A stretch of DNA of 42,521 bases from a virus (IMGVR_UViG_3300036770_004432:1-42521), one strand, 5' to 3'. Positions 7,852 to 16,465 are shown, counted from the first letter of the stretch. A program made the numbers and translations. The notes: generated from the sequence alone by a model not told the origin.

Positions 7852-8741
7852 TGCGTCAGACCAGCGCCGGGGAAAGATCCAAAGGGCAACTCGGCGGTTT
7901 CACCGAAACGTAATTTGCAGGAACTGAGGCGCTTGCCGCATTTATCGGCTGCCAAGGTGCCAACGCTGTTGTCATTGATGTCCCAGTAGTTGCTGCCGGT
8001 GTAGCCGCACTCGGTGCTGCGGTATTTCCACTGGCAGATGTTGGCAATGATCTGGCGCTTGGGAATCATCACGCCAGCGAGATCGAATTTGCTTGCCAGC
8101 TCAAAACTCACCGAGTCGCGGTTTTCGCTTGCCTTGCGGTCTACATACCAGATTTCATCGGGGAACTTGGCGTGTGGATCTGCGGCGGTCTCGCCGTCAA
8201 GGTATTTTTTCAGGGTGCGAATGCGCTTGACCGTGGCGCCACCGAGGTCGTTACCGGGTGTGGTGGCGTTGACCAGCAACAGCAGCGTGGTCATGGTGCC
8301 ATCCAGATTGCTGATGGTCAGCGTGGGGCGCGGCAGGGTGCCGGTGTTGCTGTATTCAAAGCCCTCGGCCTTGACGGGTAGGCGGGTGTAAGTATTGCCG
8401 TTCCAGACGATGTTGCCACTGATATTGGCATTGCAGCCATTGTGCCAGCGGTAGGTGTCGCTGCTGCCGTGCAGGGTTGTGTCCAGCGTCATCTCAAACA
8501 GTTCAATGATGGCGCTTGGTGCCAGTGCGGCCAGCTCCTCGTAGACGCTGCTAATCGCCGTCCAGACAACCGTGCCATCGGTGACGGTGCTGCCAATGTC
8601 GGTTGGCCACGTTGGTTGCGTGCTGGAGCTGGTGCCGGCCGTGGTGCATTGGAAGACAAGACCGGACGCCTGCAGGCTGCTGGCGCGGACAATATCGCCA
8701 ACGACATATGCGGTTGAACTAGCCCAGGCTGAATACGCCAT
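7848..8741 (-). CDS. L: Minor tail protein L-like, with an added N-terminal module
   Basis: The protein has 297 residues. From about residue 70 it matches minor tail protein L, and its C-terminal part holds four spaced cysteines (ICQWKYRSTEC and KCGKRLSSC), like those that bind an iron-sulphur cluster in lambda gpL. The first 65 residues (AWASSTAYVVGDIVRAS) resemble the small aromatic modules seen in carbohydrate-binding or fibre-associated proteins and are not part of usual gpL. The gene overlaps its neighbours on both sides by 1-4 bases. The L call is good; the role of the added module is inference. Confidence 0.85.
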   Translation of the reverse strand: MAYSAWASSTAYVVGDIVRASSLQASGLVFQCTTAGTSSSTQPTWPTDIGSTVTDGTVVWTAISSVYEELAALAPSAIIELFEMTLDTTLHGSSDTYRWHNGCNANISGNIVWNGNTYTRLPVKAEGFEYSNTGTLPRPTLTISNLDGTMTTLLLLVNATTPGNDLGGATVKRIRTLKKYLDGETAADPHAKFPDEIWYVDRKASENRDSVSFELASKFDLAGVMIPKRQIIANICQWKYRSTECGYTGSNYWDINDNSVGTLAADKCGKRLSSCKLRFGETAELPFGSFPGAGLTQ

Positions 8742-9082
8742 CAGGGTTCAAATACTTGTTGAAAGGTGGCCGTGATGGTGGCGCGGTTTTTGTAGGGGAC
8801 GGATTTGTTCCACTCTGGGCAAATCCACTTGTAGGAGGTGGCTTCGTCGAGGGGAGTCCAGTCGAAGCTGGCGTTGTCGGCGGCCCGGTCGTTGAGGAAG
8901 GTTTCGATGGTGTCCGCGTCGGTTTCGGAGACTTCCCAGGTCAGGCTCCAGCTCTTGGGGTTTTGGTTGAGGCCGTAGGTCAGACGTTGTTGGTAGCCGT
9001 CGCCGAATTGGACCGTGCGGACGTTGGGGCGGCTGTTTTTTTGGGCGCCGTAGGTTGGCGTTATGGCGGGGAAGGTGGCCAT
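8741..9082 (-). CDS. M: Minor tail protein M-like
   Basis: The protein has 113 residues and the typical beginning of minor tail protein M (Pfam phage_min_tail): TPTYGAQKNSRPNVRTVQFG, then DGYQQRLTYGLN and a C-terminal ATITATFQQVF. In lambda, gpM is part of the tail tip baseplate between the tape measure and L. The position, directly after the tape measure gene with a one-base overlap and before L, supports the call. Confidence 0.9.
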   Translation of the reverse strand: MATFPAITPTYGAQKNSRPNVRTVQFGDGYQQRLTYGLNQNPKSWSLTWEVSETDADTIETFLNDRAADNASFDWTPLDEATSYKWICPEWNKSVPYKNRATITATFQQVFEP

Positions 9083-11874
9083 TAGGCGAGCAAGCCTCCG
9101 GGACGTTTTTGTTTGATGAGTTCTTGCTGGACCGCGATGCCGATGACTTTGCCGAGTTGGTTGGCTTGGCCCGGATCGCCTCCCACACTAGAGCCGCCGG
9201 CATCGACGTTCACGACAATGTTTGCGCCACCCATGCCCATCGCATCATTGGGATAGATGCTGCCACTGGTGCGCGGCATGAACAATTCGGGACCACGCTC
9301 GCCGACGATGTAAGGCGAACCAGCGGAGACTGGACCGCCGTCAGCACGGTATTGAGCAGCTGCAGCATTGAAAGAAGCAAGGCGATCAATACCAGGAGCC
9401 TTTGGTGCAAATACACCCTGCAAGGCAGAGATAGCTTGATTTATTACAAATACGCGCAGTAACTCGTTAGCGATGCTTCGTAAAACATTGCTTGCAATAT
9501 TTTGCAGTGATTCTGCCCAAGCATCTGTACCTTCAATCAGCAAACTAAACGTATCTGTAAGACCAGAACTGAAACTGCTGTAAATACCCCCGAAGCGTTC
9601 TGCATGTTGATTTAGAAGCAGTTGCTGCTGCTCCATTTGTTGGATAACGGCAAGACTGCGTTCTTTTACAGCAACATCCTGTAAACCTAAATTTACAAGT
9701 TGCGCTTCATTTTCGACATTTTCACCTTCCGCTTTTCGCCGCAGCAGCTCCCCTAACTGCAGCTCCAGTTGAGTACGTTGTGTTAAAAGCTGAACACGCT
9801 GGTTGTCTTGTTGGGTAAGTAATCTTTGTGTTTCGAGGCTTCGCACATCTTGCCCGCGAAGACGCCCGATCTGCTCTTGAAGGCTTAATACCTGAGTTTG
9901 GCCTTCCAGTTGACTGGTAATTACGTCAGCCTGGGCTTGAGCAACAGAACGCCGTTGCGTGTAATCAGCAATTATTTTTTGTTTTTGCGCAATACGTTCT
10001 GTGAGATACAACTCGTTATTAAGAATAGCCCTTTTAATATCAAATATTTTTAAGATTCTCTCTTGTTCTTTGGCTGTTTTTGCGGTTTTTAATGCTATGT
10101 CTTCTTCAGCATTTAATTCAGCAAGTTTAAGTACGCCAACCTCTCTTGCTATACTTACTTGATACTTAAACGCGGCAACAGTACCTTCTTGAAATTCAAC
10201 AATTTTTGCGTAATCTTCACGCGATTGAATATTTACTTGCCGCTGCTGTTTAATCAAATTAAGATTGTCAATTTCATTTTGACGAGTTTGATCTTGGGAT
10301 TGTTTATCAATTTGCTGAAGTTGTGCAGCGTACTGAAGGTTTGCTGTTGTGATGAGAGCTTTATTGCGTTCTAGGTTGAAGCCTTCACGCAACATTGTGT
10401 TTTTAATTTCCAGCAATTTATTTTCATACTCTTGTTGAGCTACTCGTTTAGACGCAGCTACGTAGGCTTCTTGATTCCTTGCAATATCTAAACCAGCAAG
10501 TCCTAGCTGAGCAGCTGCTACATCACGTTGTTTTTCAAGTTCTTTTGTAGTTGCCTGTTCTAACTGAAACCTTTTTTGTGCCTCAGGAGAAAGTTGTAAC
10601 TTCTGAGGATTTACGTACTGCTTAAATTCAGATTGTAAATTCCTGATAGCCGCATCTCGTTCAGCCGGAGACGCCATACCAAGACGACTAGCAAGCTGTG
10701 TAGAACGTTGTACATAACGTTGTTGCTGCGCTGGCGGCAAACTGGCAACAAAATTTTGCTGCTCAATAGCAGCTTGGTTAGCCTGTGTAAAAACAGTAAG
10801 TCCTTTATTTATTGCGCTAAGAAATGCTGCGAGCGGTCCGGCTACTAGACTCTGTATTTGCAGTCCCAGCTCAGCGAGAGTGCGGGTTAAACGAGAGTTT
10901 GCAGTGTCTAAATTTGATAGGTTTTTGCTGCCCTCTACACCAATTTTTTTCAGTATTTCAGCTTGAATTACAGTGTTAGCTTTTGCAACTTGTCCGCTGC
11001 TTAAGAGTGCGTCTATGTAACGCTCTTGTGCAGATGATGCAAGTATGCTGGAGGTTTTTAAGGCTTCAAATTGTGTTATTGGATCTCGTAAAACTTTTGC
11101 AGTTTCTTTAGCTGATTTATTGAGATTATCGAATACTTGACCGATTGCCGTACCAACGAGCGAAAGGCCGAAACCAAACTGCCCTCCGGCAAAACCGCCG
11201 ACGGCTCCACCGATGCCACCACCAGCTGCGGCACCTACGCCTTGACCAAATAGAAGTGGAAAGGCGCCACCGATAATTGCATTGCTTAATGCCTCGCGGT
11301 TGCGTGCAGCGCGAAATGCCGGAGAGCCGGGAATATTAGTTCTGCCGCCAATGGGAGAGCTGGGACCGCCTTGAGATATGGCCGCCTCTAAATTTGCTTC
11401 TGCCTGCCGTTTGCGCCTGAGTTCTAGAAGGCGGATCTGACGTTGTGCGAGCTGAATCTGTCGTTCTTCGACGGATTGCATCCCACGGGCAGAACGGATT
11501 ATATTTTCTTGCTCCAGGGCGACTTTCTGTAGTGCTCGGGCTTGGTTATCGGCAGCAATCGTAAAATTTTTGAAGTCCGCTGTTCCAATGCGAGCATTGG
11601 CGGATAAAAAGCGAAAAGATTCGGCTACGGCTTGCATCCGCGCCTGAGTATTTTTTAGTCCCTTGCCCGTATTTACTGATTCACGGGCTAAATCGCGGAA
11701 AGGTACTAGGGCTTTGCGGATGTCATCACCCAGTTTTCCAGTGCCAGGTGCTGTAATGTCGATCGCCTTGATCGACTTCATCCGAGTTTCAAGTTGTCCT
11801 ACGGCTCGCAGGACTTTGTTAAGGCGTTCTTCGCCTGTTACCCGTAGGGCTATGTCTACGCCGTACTCAGCCAC
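9082..11874 (-). CDS. Tape measure protein
   Basis: The protein has 930 residues, the longest mainly helical protein in the tail module. It has coiled-coil regions (residues about 100-170 and 430-780), a Gly/Ala-rich hydrophobic stretch near residues 198-245 and the common C-terminal signature YIVGERGPELFMPRTSG. Tape measure proteins set tail length and help DNA cross the membrane. At about 0.15 nm per residue the tail would be near 140 nm. The middle (about 9600-11100) is more AT-rich than the flanking genes. It follows the chaperone pair G/T as in most siphoviruses. Confidence 0.93.
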   Translation of the reverse strand: MAEYGVDIALRVTGEERLNKVLRAVGQLETRMKSIKAIDITAPGTGKLGDDIRKALVPFRDLARESVNTGKGLKNTQARMQAVAESFRFLSANARIGTADFKNFTIAADNQARALQKVALEQENIIRSARGMQSVEERQIQLAQRQIRLLELRRKRQAEANLEAAISQGGPSSPIGGRTNIPGSPAFRAARNREALSNAIIGGAFPLLFGQGVGAAAGGGIGGAVGGFAGGQFGFGLSLVGTAIGQVFDNLNKSAKETAKVLRDPITQFEALKTSSILASSAQERYIDALLSSGQVAKANTVIQAEILKKIGVEGSKNLSNLDTANSRLTRTLAELGLQIQSLVAGPLAAFLSAINKGLTVFTQANQAAIEQQNFVASLPPAQQQRYVQRSTQLASRLGMASPAERDAAIRNLQSEFKQYVNPQKLQLSPEAQKRFQLEQATTKELEKQRDVAAAQLGLAGLDIARNQEAYVAASKRVAQQEYENKLLEIKNTMLREGFNLERNKALITTANLQYAAQLQQIDKQSQDQTRQNEIDNLNLIKQQRQVNIQSREDYAKIVEFQEGTVAAFKYQVSIAREVGVLKLAELNAEEDIALKTAKTAKEQERILKIFDIKRAILNNELYLTERIAQKQKIIADYTQRRSVAQAQADVITSQLEGQTQVLSLQEQIGRLRGQDVRSLETQRLLTQQDNQRVQLLTQRTQLELQLGELLRRKAEGENVENEAQLVNLGLQDVAVKERSLAVIQQMEQQQLLLNQHAERFGGIYSSFSSGLTDTFSLLIEGTDAWAESLQNIASNVLRSIANELLRVFVINQAISALQGVFAPKAPGIDRLASFNAAAAQYRADGGPVSAGSPYIVGERGPELFMPRTSGSIYPNDAMGMGGANIVVNVDAGGSSVGGDPGQANQLGKVIGIAVQQELIKQKRPGGLLA

Positions 11875-11902
11875 GGGCAGGCACTAGAAGTCTGTCTGCA
11901 GT

Positions 11903-12103
11903 TTAACGGGAGCGCATTGTCGCAGCTTGGGAATTGCGGCGACTGCGCTCCATGGCTTTTTCTTCGTATTCAGCTTTTACCTCGAAATACGCGGCCCAGC
12001 CGATAAGCTCCTCTTGTGTAACAACCTCAGCTAGTTGTTTTAGCGTCATGCCGAGTTCGGCGGCAAGCGCGAAGAGGAAATACTTGTCGGCGTTAGCTTT
12101 TGA
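11903..12103 (-). CDS. Tail assembly chaperone frameshift extension (T-like)
   Basis: In the frame one base ahead of the G-like gene an open stretch continues past its stop as ANADKYFLFALAAELGMTLK and ends KAMERSRRNSQAATMRSR before a TAA at 11903-11905. This looks like the T part of a tail chaperone pair (LAAELGMTLKQLAE, GWAAYFEVKAEYEEKA). There is no good start near its beginning; the first ATG would leave only the last 45 or so residues. The G gene ends CTC AAA AGC TAA, so a +1 or -2 shift on the A run would fuse the two. A -1 shift soon meets a stop. The coding character is fairly clear; the shift mechanism is inferred. Confidence 0.7.
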   Translation of the reverse strand, partial: SKANADKYFLFALAAELGMTLKQLAEVVTQEELIGWAAYFEVKAEYEEKAMERSRRNSQAATMRSR

Positions 12104-12443
12104 GATCGGCTTTCGCTTCCTCCACCTTGGTTTCGGAGCCGGAAGTCAGCATTGCCAGTTGGATTTCTTGGAGGATGCTGGCTTCGACTTCGCGGCGGAG
12201 GGCGGCGCGATCGCCGTCTTGGAAGAGGCGCTTGCCGTCTTTGTCGAGGGCTTTTTCGATCATGAGACTCAGCGCGAAGTCACCAGCATCGTCGGAGCCC
12301 GACTTTTTCTGGATGGACTCGCGCTCGGCGATAGTAAGAGGGTGCCAGTAGATCTCCAGCAGGGTCTCGTCGCCGGACTTGACTTCGTGCTTGTAAAGCT
12401 GGCTGACTCCGAATTTGTTGCGGAGCAGTTCGACGGCTCGCAT
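12093..12443 (-). CDS. Tail assembly chaperone (G-like)
   Basis: The protein has 116 residues, is helical and charged, and lies just upstream of the tape measure gene, where the G/T chaperones of siphoviruses always lie. It contains EIYWHPLTIAERESIQKK near residues 30-47, a pattern frequent in this family, and ends SETKVEEAKADLKS. Such chaperones bind the tape measure protein during tail assembly and are absent from the virion. An overlapping frame continues the protein (11903-12103), which supports a programmed shift at its last codons. Confidence 0.82.
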   Translation of the reverse strand: MRAVELLRNKFGVSQLYKHEVKSGDETLLEIYWHPLTIAERESIQKKSGSDDAGDFALSLMIEKALDKDGKRLFQDGDRAALRREVEASILQEIQLAMLTSGSETKVEEAKADLKS

Positions 12444-12472
12444 GGAGCGGGTGCAAGTTGTTCAATAATACA

Positions 12473-12901
12473 CTAGGCGTTTGCCGTAAATTGGCAAGAG
12501 ATCAGGCCGATAAAGTGCGAGCGGTCCTCAATGTCTAACGGTGTCGGACCAACGATGTCGAGAACACGGGGGTCACAGGTGAAGGTATCGGTGTAGCCGG
12601 AAGCGTTGACGGAGGTGAGGCCGTCAATGACTGCCTCGCTAATCGAGGCCAACGTAGATGTACCAGCGTTTTTGGGGACGTAGACGTTGCAGGTGATGAC
12701 TCCGGTGTAAAAATCAGCTGCGGCGCCCATGTTTTGGAGCGTGGAGCGATTGAAATTGACTGAAATGGCGATGTACTTGGTTGTTTTGCTGGGTGTGGTG
12801 TATGGGACGTTGTCGTACACCATGGTCACCGTGGGATCGACGGCGGCGACAGCGTCGGTGACGGCTTTTTCAAATGCGGCGCGAACGTTTACGAGACTCA
12901 T
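12473..12901 (-). CDS. Tail terminator protein
   Basis: The protein has 142 residues and an alpha/beta composition: an N-terminal helix (VNVRAAFEKAVTDAVAAVDP), then strands containing YDNVPYTTPSKTTKYIAISV and a C-terminal HFIGLISCQFTANA. This is the pattern of the DUF4128 / gpU-like tail terminators, which cap the tube and join it to the head. It sits between the gp10-like neck protein and the chaperone. It overlaps the upstream gene by four bases (ATGA). Confidence 0.78.
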   Translation of the reverse strand: MSLVNVRAAFEKAVTDAVAAVDPTVTMVYDNVPYTTPSKTTKYIAISVNFNRSTLQNMGAAADFYTGVITCNVYVPKNAGTSTLASISEAVIDGLTSVNASGYTDTFTCDPRVLDIVGPTPLDIEDRSHFIGLISCQFTANA

Positions 12902-13404
12902 GACCTCATGTACCTAGAACCACGGACAGAAGACAGGTCCTCTCCGTCGAATCCTAGTGGGCTTGCGGCTACGCGAACATCGGGGCGTTTTTTGTCGCCA
13001 AAAATAAAATCGACCAAATAACGCATCTCACCTTGGACAAAGGCCGGAATTGTGTTTGAGGGTGACGCCAATGCGTACCGTGCATACACTGCAGTATTGC
13101 CTATAAAAACTGTGTCGTTGAAAGAAAAACGCGGCACCGTAAAACGCGGTTGTACGCGAGCTTGAACTGAAGGGTTTTTATCTTTTTCTTTTTTAATCCG
13201 GTCCCAGGGTGAAAAGTCCTCGACTCTGTCAATGGCTCTGGGGCGAGTTGTGGAGGCTTTCCAGCTGGAAGCAAAAAAGCCTGTGTACTGCGGGCTTTGA
13301 GCAGGTAACTGGCGCACAACAATGCGTACCAGGCGGTTTAAGTCCGTGGTGACGTTTTGTTTAATGTCGTTGGCGAGCCCTTTTTTTGTCAGCGGCTTTC
13401 TCAT
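12898..13404 (-). CDS. Neck / tail-completion protein, HK97 gp10-like
   Basis: The protein has 168 basic residues. It has an N-terminal helix (KKGLANDIKQNVTTDLNRLV) followed by the pattern QSPQYTGFFASSWKAST, which matches HK97 gp10-like proteins (the P-x-x-T-G-x-hydrophobic-x-x-S-W motif). It lies between the stopper and the tail terminator and shares a base with the gene before it. The role, joining head and tail, comes from family and position. Confidence 0.78.
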   Translation of the reverse strand: MRKPLTKKGLANDIKQNVTTDLNRLVRIVVRQLPAQSPQYTGFFASSWKASTTRPRAIDRVEDFSPWDRIKKEKDKNPSVQARVQPRFTVPRFSFNDTVFIGNTAVYARYALASPSNTIPAFVQGEMRYLVDFIFGDKKRPDVRVAASPLGFDGEDLSSVRGSRYMRS

Positions 13405-13790
13405 CAGAAGCGCACCAGCAGGATGAAGAGGTAGGTTTGGCCGCCGCGATAGGTGCGGATGTCGGTGATTTGGGCGGTGCGACTGGAGCCGGCGTAGGTG
13501 AAACTGACTTCGTCGCCGAGCGTTGGTTGGTTGTTGCCAATTAGGTCGGGGGTTATGTAAATCTTGGCTTGGCGTTGTTCGCGGCCTTCTTCTTCCTCGG
13601 AGACCACAAATTCGATGGGAACTTTGATGTTGGAGTAGTTGGTGTTGGTTGTGGTTAGTGCGCCAGTGCTGGTGTTGTAGGTGGGAGTGGCTTTGCGGGT
13701 GTAGGTGATGGTGGTGTCGAGGGACGTGCCAAGTTCGGCGACGACGTCTTTGGCGACGGACTTGAAGAGGGAGTCGAGGGCGCCAGCCAT
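13404..13790 (-). CDS. Head closure (stopper) protein
   Basis: The protein has 128 residues, mainly beta, with an acidic middle (VVSEEEEGREQRQAKIYI) and a C-terminal GQTYLFILLVRF. The size, fold prediction and place between the connector and the gp10-like protein fit the head-closure proteins that plug the portal channel until the tail docks. The sequence alone gives only a moderate match, so the call leans on gene order. Confidence 0.65.
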   Translation of the reverse strand: MAGALDSLFKSVAKDVVAELGTSLDTTITYTRKATPTYNTSTGALTTTNTNYSNIKVPIEFVVSEEEEGREQRQAKIYITPDLIGNNQPTLGDEVSFTYAGSSRTAQITDIRTYRGGQTYLFILLVRF

Positions 13791-13791
13791 T

Positions 13792-14322
13792 TCAGCCTCT
13801 ATAGACGCGGAGTTGGAAGGAGCCCGAGCCGCCTAGGCAGTAGGGGCCGAGGTAGGTCTGGAGCCAGGGGTAGACGTCGAAGACGTTGTTGATGGTGCCG
13901 ACGGCTTGGCTGGTTTTGCTGTATTTGACTTGCAGGTCGCCCAGTTTGACTTCGTCGTAGAGGCCGGTGGTGCCAGTGCTATCAGTGATAGCACCAGTGT
14001 CATTGGCGAGGGCGCGTGCCAGCTCGTAGGTGGCGTACTTTATTTGGGCGGGGATTAGGGAGCACTCCAGCTCGACGCCATCAACGTCGTAGTTGTTGCG
14101 GGGCCATTTGAGAGCTTGGTCTTCGTCGCAACGGTCGCCTAGGTAGTTGAGGCTGTCGATCCAGCGGGTGGCGGAGATCAGGGCGCGGTTTTTCTGGTCG
14201 TCGGTCTTGTTGGTCCAGGTGGCGGAGTCGGGGACCGTTTCGAAGTAGGAGTTGGCGTCGGCCAGCGTGACGTAGCTGTTGGCCGAGGCGCTACTCAAGG
14301 TGGCGTTAATTGTCGCGGCCAC
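13792..14322 (-). CDS. Head-tail connector (adaptor) protein
   Basis: The protein has 176 residues: N-terminal ANSYVTLADANSYFETVPDSA, then NRALISATRWIDSLNYLG, then IPAQIKYATYELARALAND. This is the pattern of phage proteins labelled DnaT-like single-stranded DNA binding / gp6-like connectors. They form the ring below the portal; the DnaT name is misleading here. It is the first gene after the capsid gene, behind a strong terminator hairpin. Confidence 0.75.
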   Translation of the reverse strand: MAATINATLSSASANSYVTLADANSYFETVPDSATWTNKTDDQKNRALISATRWIDSLNYLGDRCDEDQALKWPRNNYDVDGVELECSLIPAQIKYATYELARALANDTGAITDSTGTTGLYDEVKLGDLQVKYSKTSQAVGTINNVFDVYPWLQTYLGPYCLGGSGSFQLRVYRG

Positions 14323-14360
14323 AGCAACTGTTCATTCTTTATTGCAGTGTAGCGGCAATG

Positions 14361-14385
14361 AAAAAGCCCCACCCGAAGGTGGGGC
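14361..14385 (-). terminator. Rho-independent terminator after the capsid gene
   Basis: On the minus strand an 8-base GC stem (GCCCCACC / GGTGGGGC) closes a TTCG tetraloop and is followed directly by TTTTT. It lies 24 bases after the major capsid stop and before the connector gene of the same operon. It probably acts as a partial terminator that gives more capsid mRNA than connector and tail mRNA. Confidence 0.9.
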
Positions 14386-14408
14386 CGGTGTCGTCCACGG
14401 TCTGATTA

Positions 14409-15497
14409 TCAGATGGTGGAGGTGTCGAGGGGGCTGTTCACGATCAGCTCGACGATCGGGATCAGGTCGATGTCGTAAGTGGCTTGCCACTTGGTGCCAT
14501 CGGACAGGTTCGCGTTGGTCGGGTTGTCGCTGGCATCGTTCCACTTGGTGCCCATCACGTGGTAGGCGGAGTGGTAATCGACCGAGAGCACGTCCTGCTT
14601 GGACAGGATGTTGCGGTCGGCTTCGATGCGGAGGTCCTGCTGGACGCCTTCGAGGATCGCGCCACCCTTCATCAGGTAGCAGCGGAACTCACGCTGGTGG
14701 CCAGCGGCGCCAGGGGCGGCGGTGTTCACCAGGGGGTCGATGATCACGCGGCAGCCGGCGAATTCGCCGATGCTGCGGGCACCGATGCCCACGCCGCCGC
14801 CGCCCCACACCACGGAGCCGGCAGCAGCCAGAGCCGAGGTGGAGAAGGTCAGCAGACCCACTTGGTACAGGTAGAAGCCCACGGAGGGGTGGACCACCAG
14901 GATGTCCAGCTCGTCGCCGCGCTCACCCAGGAGGGAGCGACCGCGGGCCACAGCGGAGCCGGTCAGGAAGTTGGCTTCGGCAGCGCCGGAGGCGGCGGCC
15001 ACAGCCAGGTCGAGGTGGTTGCCGCCCAGGGCGCCAGCACCAGCGGAGAAGAGGCCGTTCAGTTGGCTGAACAGACGCTGGCTGTTCAGTTTGTTGATGG
15101 CGTCGGCCAGCTGGTTGCGGATGTGAAGCATGGGGTCTTCACCAGCCGCGAGCATTGCGACGTCATCCACTGCATACGCGAAACCGCGGTGGCAGATGGT
15201 AGCGACTTGGGTGGCGGTGCCGATCTTCTGAGGGGTCAGGTAACCGGCGTTGCTGGTGCCCCAGGTGGCCGTCCCGTTCATGATCTCCTCGGTGGGAGCC
15301 ACGGGGTTGAACTCGGGGACTTGGATGCGGGTGCCGCCTTCGCGGGCATCCAGCAGGCTGTTGCGAACCACAGCGCCGCTCTTGATGAACAGGCTGCGCT
15401 CTTTGATGGCCTCAGACACGTAGGTGCTGAGGTTATTGCGCTTGACGATGTCCGCGAGAAGGACACCGCCGGAATAGTTCTGAAATGGTGCGGCCAT
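14409..15497 (-). CDS. Major capsid protein
   Basis: The protein has 362 residues. It begins MAAPFQNYSGGVLLADIVKR and contains EGGTRIQVPEFNPV, a long central alpha/beta domain with DILVVHPSVGFYLYQVGLL, and GCRVIIDPLVN near residue 260. The pattern resembles Gp13-like HK97-fold major capsid proteins. Its place directly after the scaffold and before a strong terminator agrees. No cleavage or protease domain is seen, so the scaffold is a separate gene. The 68-base leader contains a 7-base inverted repeat. Confidence 0.9.
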   Translation of the reverse strand: MAAPFQNYSGGVLLADIVKRNNLSTYVSEAIKERSLFIKSGAVVRNSLLDAREGGTRIQVPEFNPVAPTEEIMNGTATWGTSNAGYLTPQKIGTATQVATICHRGFAYAVDDVAMLAAGEDPMLHIRNQLADAINKLNSQRLFSQLNGLFSAGAGALGGNHLDLAVAAASGAAEANFLTGSAVARGRSLLGERGDELDILVVHPSVGFYLYQVGLLTFSTSALAAAGSVVWGGGGVGIGARSIGEFAGCRVIIDPLVNTAAPGAAGHQREFRCYLMKGGAILEGVQQDLRIEADRNILSKQDVLSVDYHSAYHVMGTKWNDASDNPTNANLSDGTKWQATYDIDLIPIVELIVNSPLDTSTI

Positions 15498-15529
15498 TTC
15501 TAAGTACCAGGGTTTGGGGTGTGCGGGGT

Positions 15530-15546
15530 CCTAGTCACGGACTAGG
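15530..15546. promoter_or_regulatory. Inverted repeat in the capsid leader
   Basis: CCTAGTC and GACTAGG are perfect 7-base arms around ACG. The site lies in the only sizeable non-coding gap between scaffold and capsid. It could be an operator, an RNA hairpin that protects the capsid mRNA, or a processing site. No clear promoter boxes are seen beside it. Confidence 0.5.
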
Positions 15547-15565
15547 TAAGCGCCACGGACGCGAT

Positions 15566-16273
15566 TTAGAGTCCTGCCTCTCTCTTCAGCACAGCTGCGA
15601 GATCGGGGTCCTGACTAGAAATTAGCATCTGCTGGGTAAGGTTGAGTGAACCTTCTTTCCAGGGGTTTGCTACTCCAGTCGAGGCAACTCCGACGGGGAC
15701 GGGTTTGGCGCCCATTCCAGCGGCGGAGCTGGGTTTGAAGTGGTGCTCGTAACCCGAACCAGGGGCTTTCAGGGTGGCTAGATAGGTCGTGAGATCCTGC
15801 TCTACGCCGCCGTTGAGCACGACGACGGCGCCTGAATCGTTTTTGCGAAGGTTGTTTTGCACCAGTTGCAGCATTTGCTCGGCGTTAATAGCGCCAGCTT
15901 GGCTGATTGCGGCCATTGCGCGTGTACGAATGGCGGCGTTTTCGTTGGACTGGCGCAAGTCCTCCAGCTGTTTTTGCAGGTCGAGGATTTGCTGGTCCTT
16001 TTCCTGTGCGGTGCGGTTGGCCTCTTCCCAGAGGTCCTTCCATTGGCCTTGGTCTTCCAGCGTCTTTTTACGCTGTTCGTCCTGTTTTTTGTAGACCTCG
16101 TCGAGTTTTGCCTTGATGCCTTGGAAACGTTCCTCGGCTTCGACGGCTTGGTTTTTTAGGGCGTTGATTTGAGCCTCGTATTCGGCTCGAAAATCAGGTT
16201 GTGGAGCGTCGGTTCCAGCCACGGGCTGGGTAGGAGACGCCACGGGCGTTTCCTGGATGACTTGCTCTTCCAT
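15566..16273 (-). CDS. Capsid scaffold protein
   Basis: The protein has 235 residues and is strongly charged. A long coiled coil runs over residues about 30-110 (ALKNQAVEAEERFQGIKAKL through KDQQILDLQKQLEDLRQ). The C-terminal part (residues 120-235) is less ordered and ends LISSQDPDLAAVLKREAGL. This is the usual build of phage scaffolds, which guide capsid assembly through a C-terminal basic helix. It directly precedes the capsid gene. Confidence 0.85.
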   Translation of the reverse strand: MEEQVIQETPVASPTQPVAGTDAPQPDFRAEYEAQINALKNQAVEAEERFQGIKAKLDEVYKKQDEQRKKTLEDQGQWKDLWEEANRTAQEKDQQILDLQKQLEDLRQSNENAAIRTRAMAAISQAGAINAEQMLQLVQNNLRKNDSGAVVVLNGGVEQDLTTYLATLKAPGSGYEHHFKPSSAAGMGAKPVPVGVASTGVANPWKEGSLNLTQQMLISSQDPDLAAVLKREAGL

Positions 16274-16276
16274 GAA

Positions 16277-16462
16277 TTAGAACTCGGGAGTTTCGGTGGT
16301 TTCGGGGGCTTCGTAAGAAGCAAGCTCGACAGTGGCTTTGCGGGTGCGCTTTGGCTTGTCTTCGGCGGGCGGTTCCGGCTTAGCCTGTGCCGCTTCATCC
16401 AGTTCGACCATCTCCCAGCGAGTGGAGCCGTCGGGTTGGATGACTTCAGCAAGTGTTTTCAC
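16277..16462 (-). CDS. Small acidic/basic hypothetical protein (about 61 aa)
   Basis: The start is uncertain. GTG at 16462 gives a protein beginning V/M-KTLAEVIQPDGSTRWEMV; a TTG 15 bases upstream (16477) would add five residues but lies inside an inverted repeat, so GTG is preferred. The C-terminal half is rich in Pro, Lys, Arg and Glu (PPAEDKPKRTRKATVEL). I do not recognise a family. It sits between the collagen-like gene and the scaffold, three bases before the latter, and may be a minor head protein. Confidence 0.55.
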   Translation of the reverse strand: MKTLAEVIQPDGSTRWEMVELDEAAQAKPEPPAEDKPKRTRKATVELASYEAPETTETPEF

Positions 16463-16465
16463 TGC

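Noticed and set aside
12207-12214. HIP1-like GCGATCGC octamer, a cyanobacterial hallmark
   Set aside because: I noticed only this copy while reading, and not by exhaustive count, so it gives no support for a host chromosome.
14484-15503. Long rightward open frame of 339 codons
   Set aside because: It is the mirror of the major capsid gene; the composition (Gly/Ala/Val/His-rich without domain pattern) is that of an antisense shadow.
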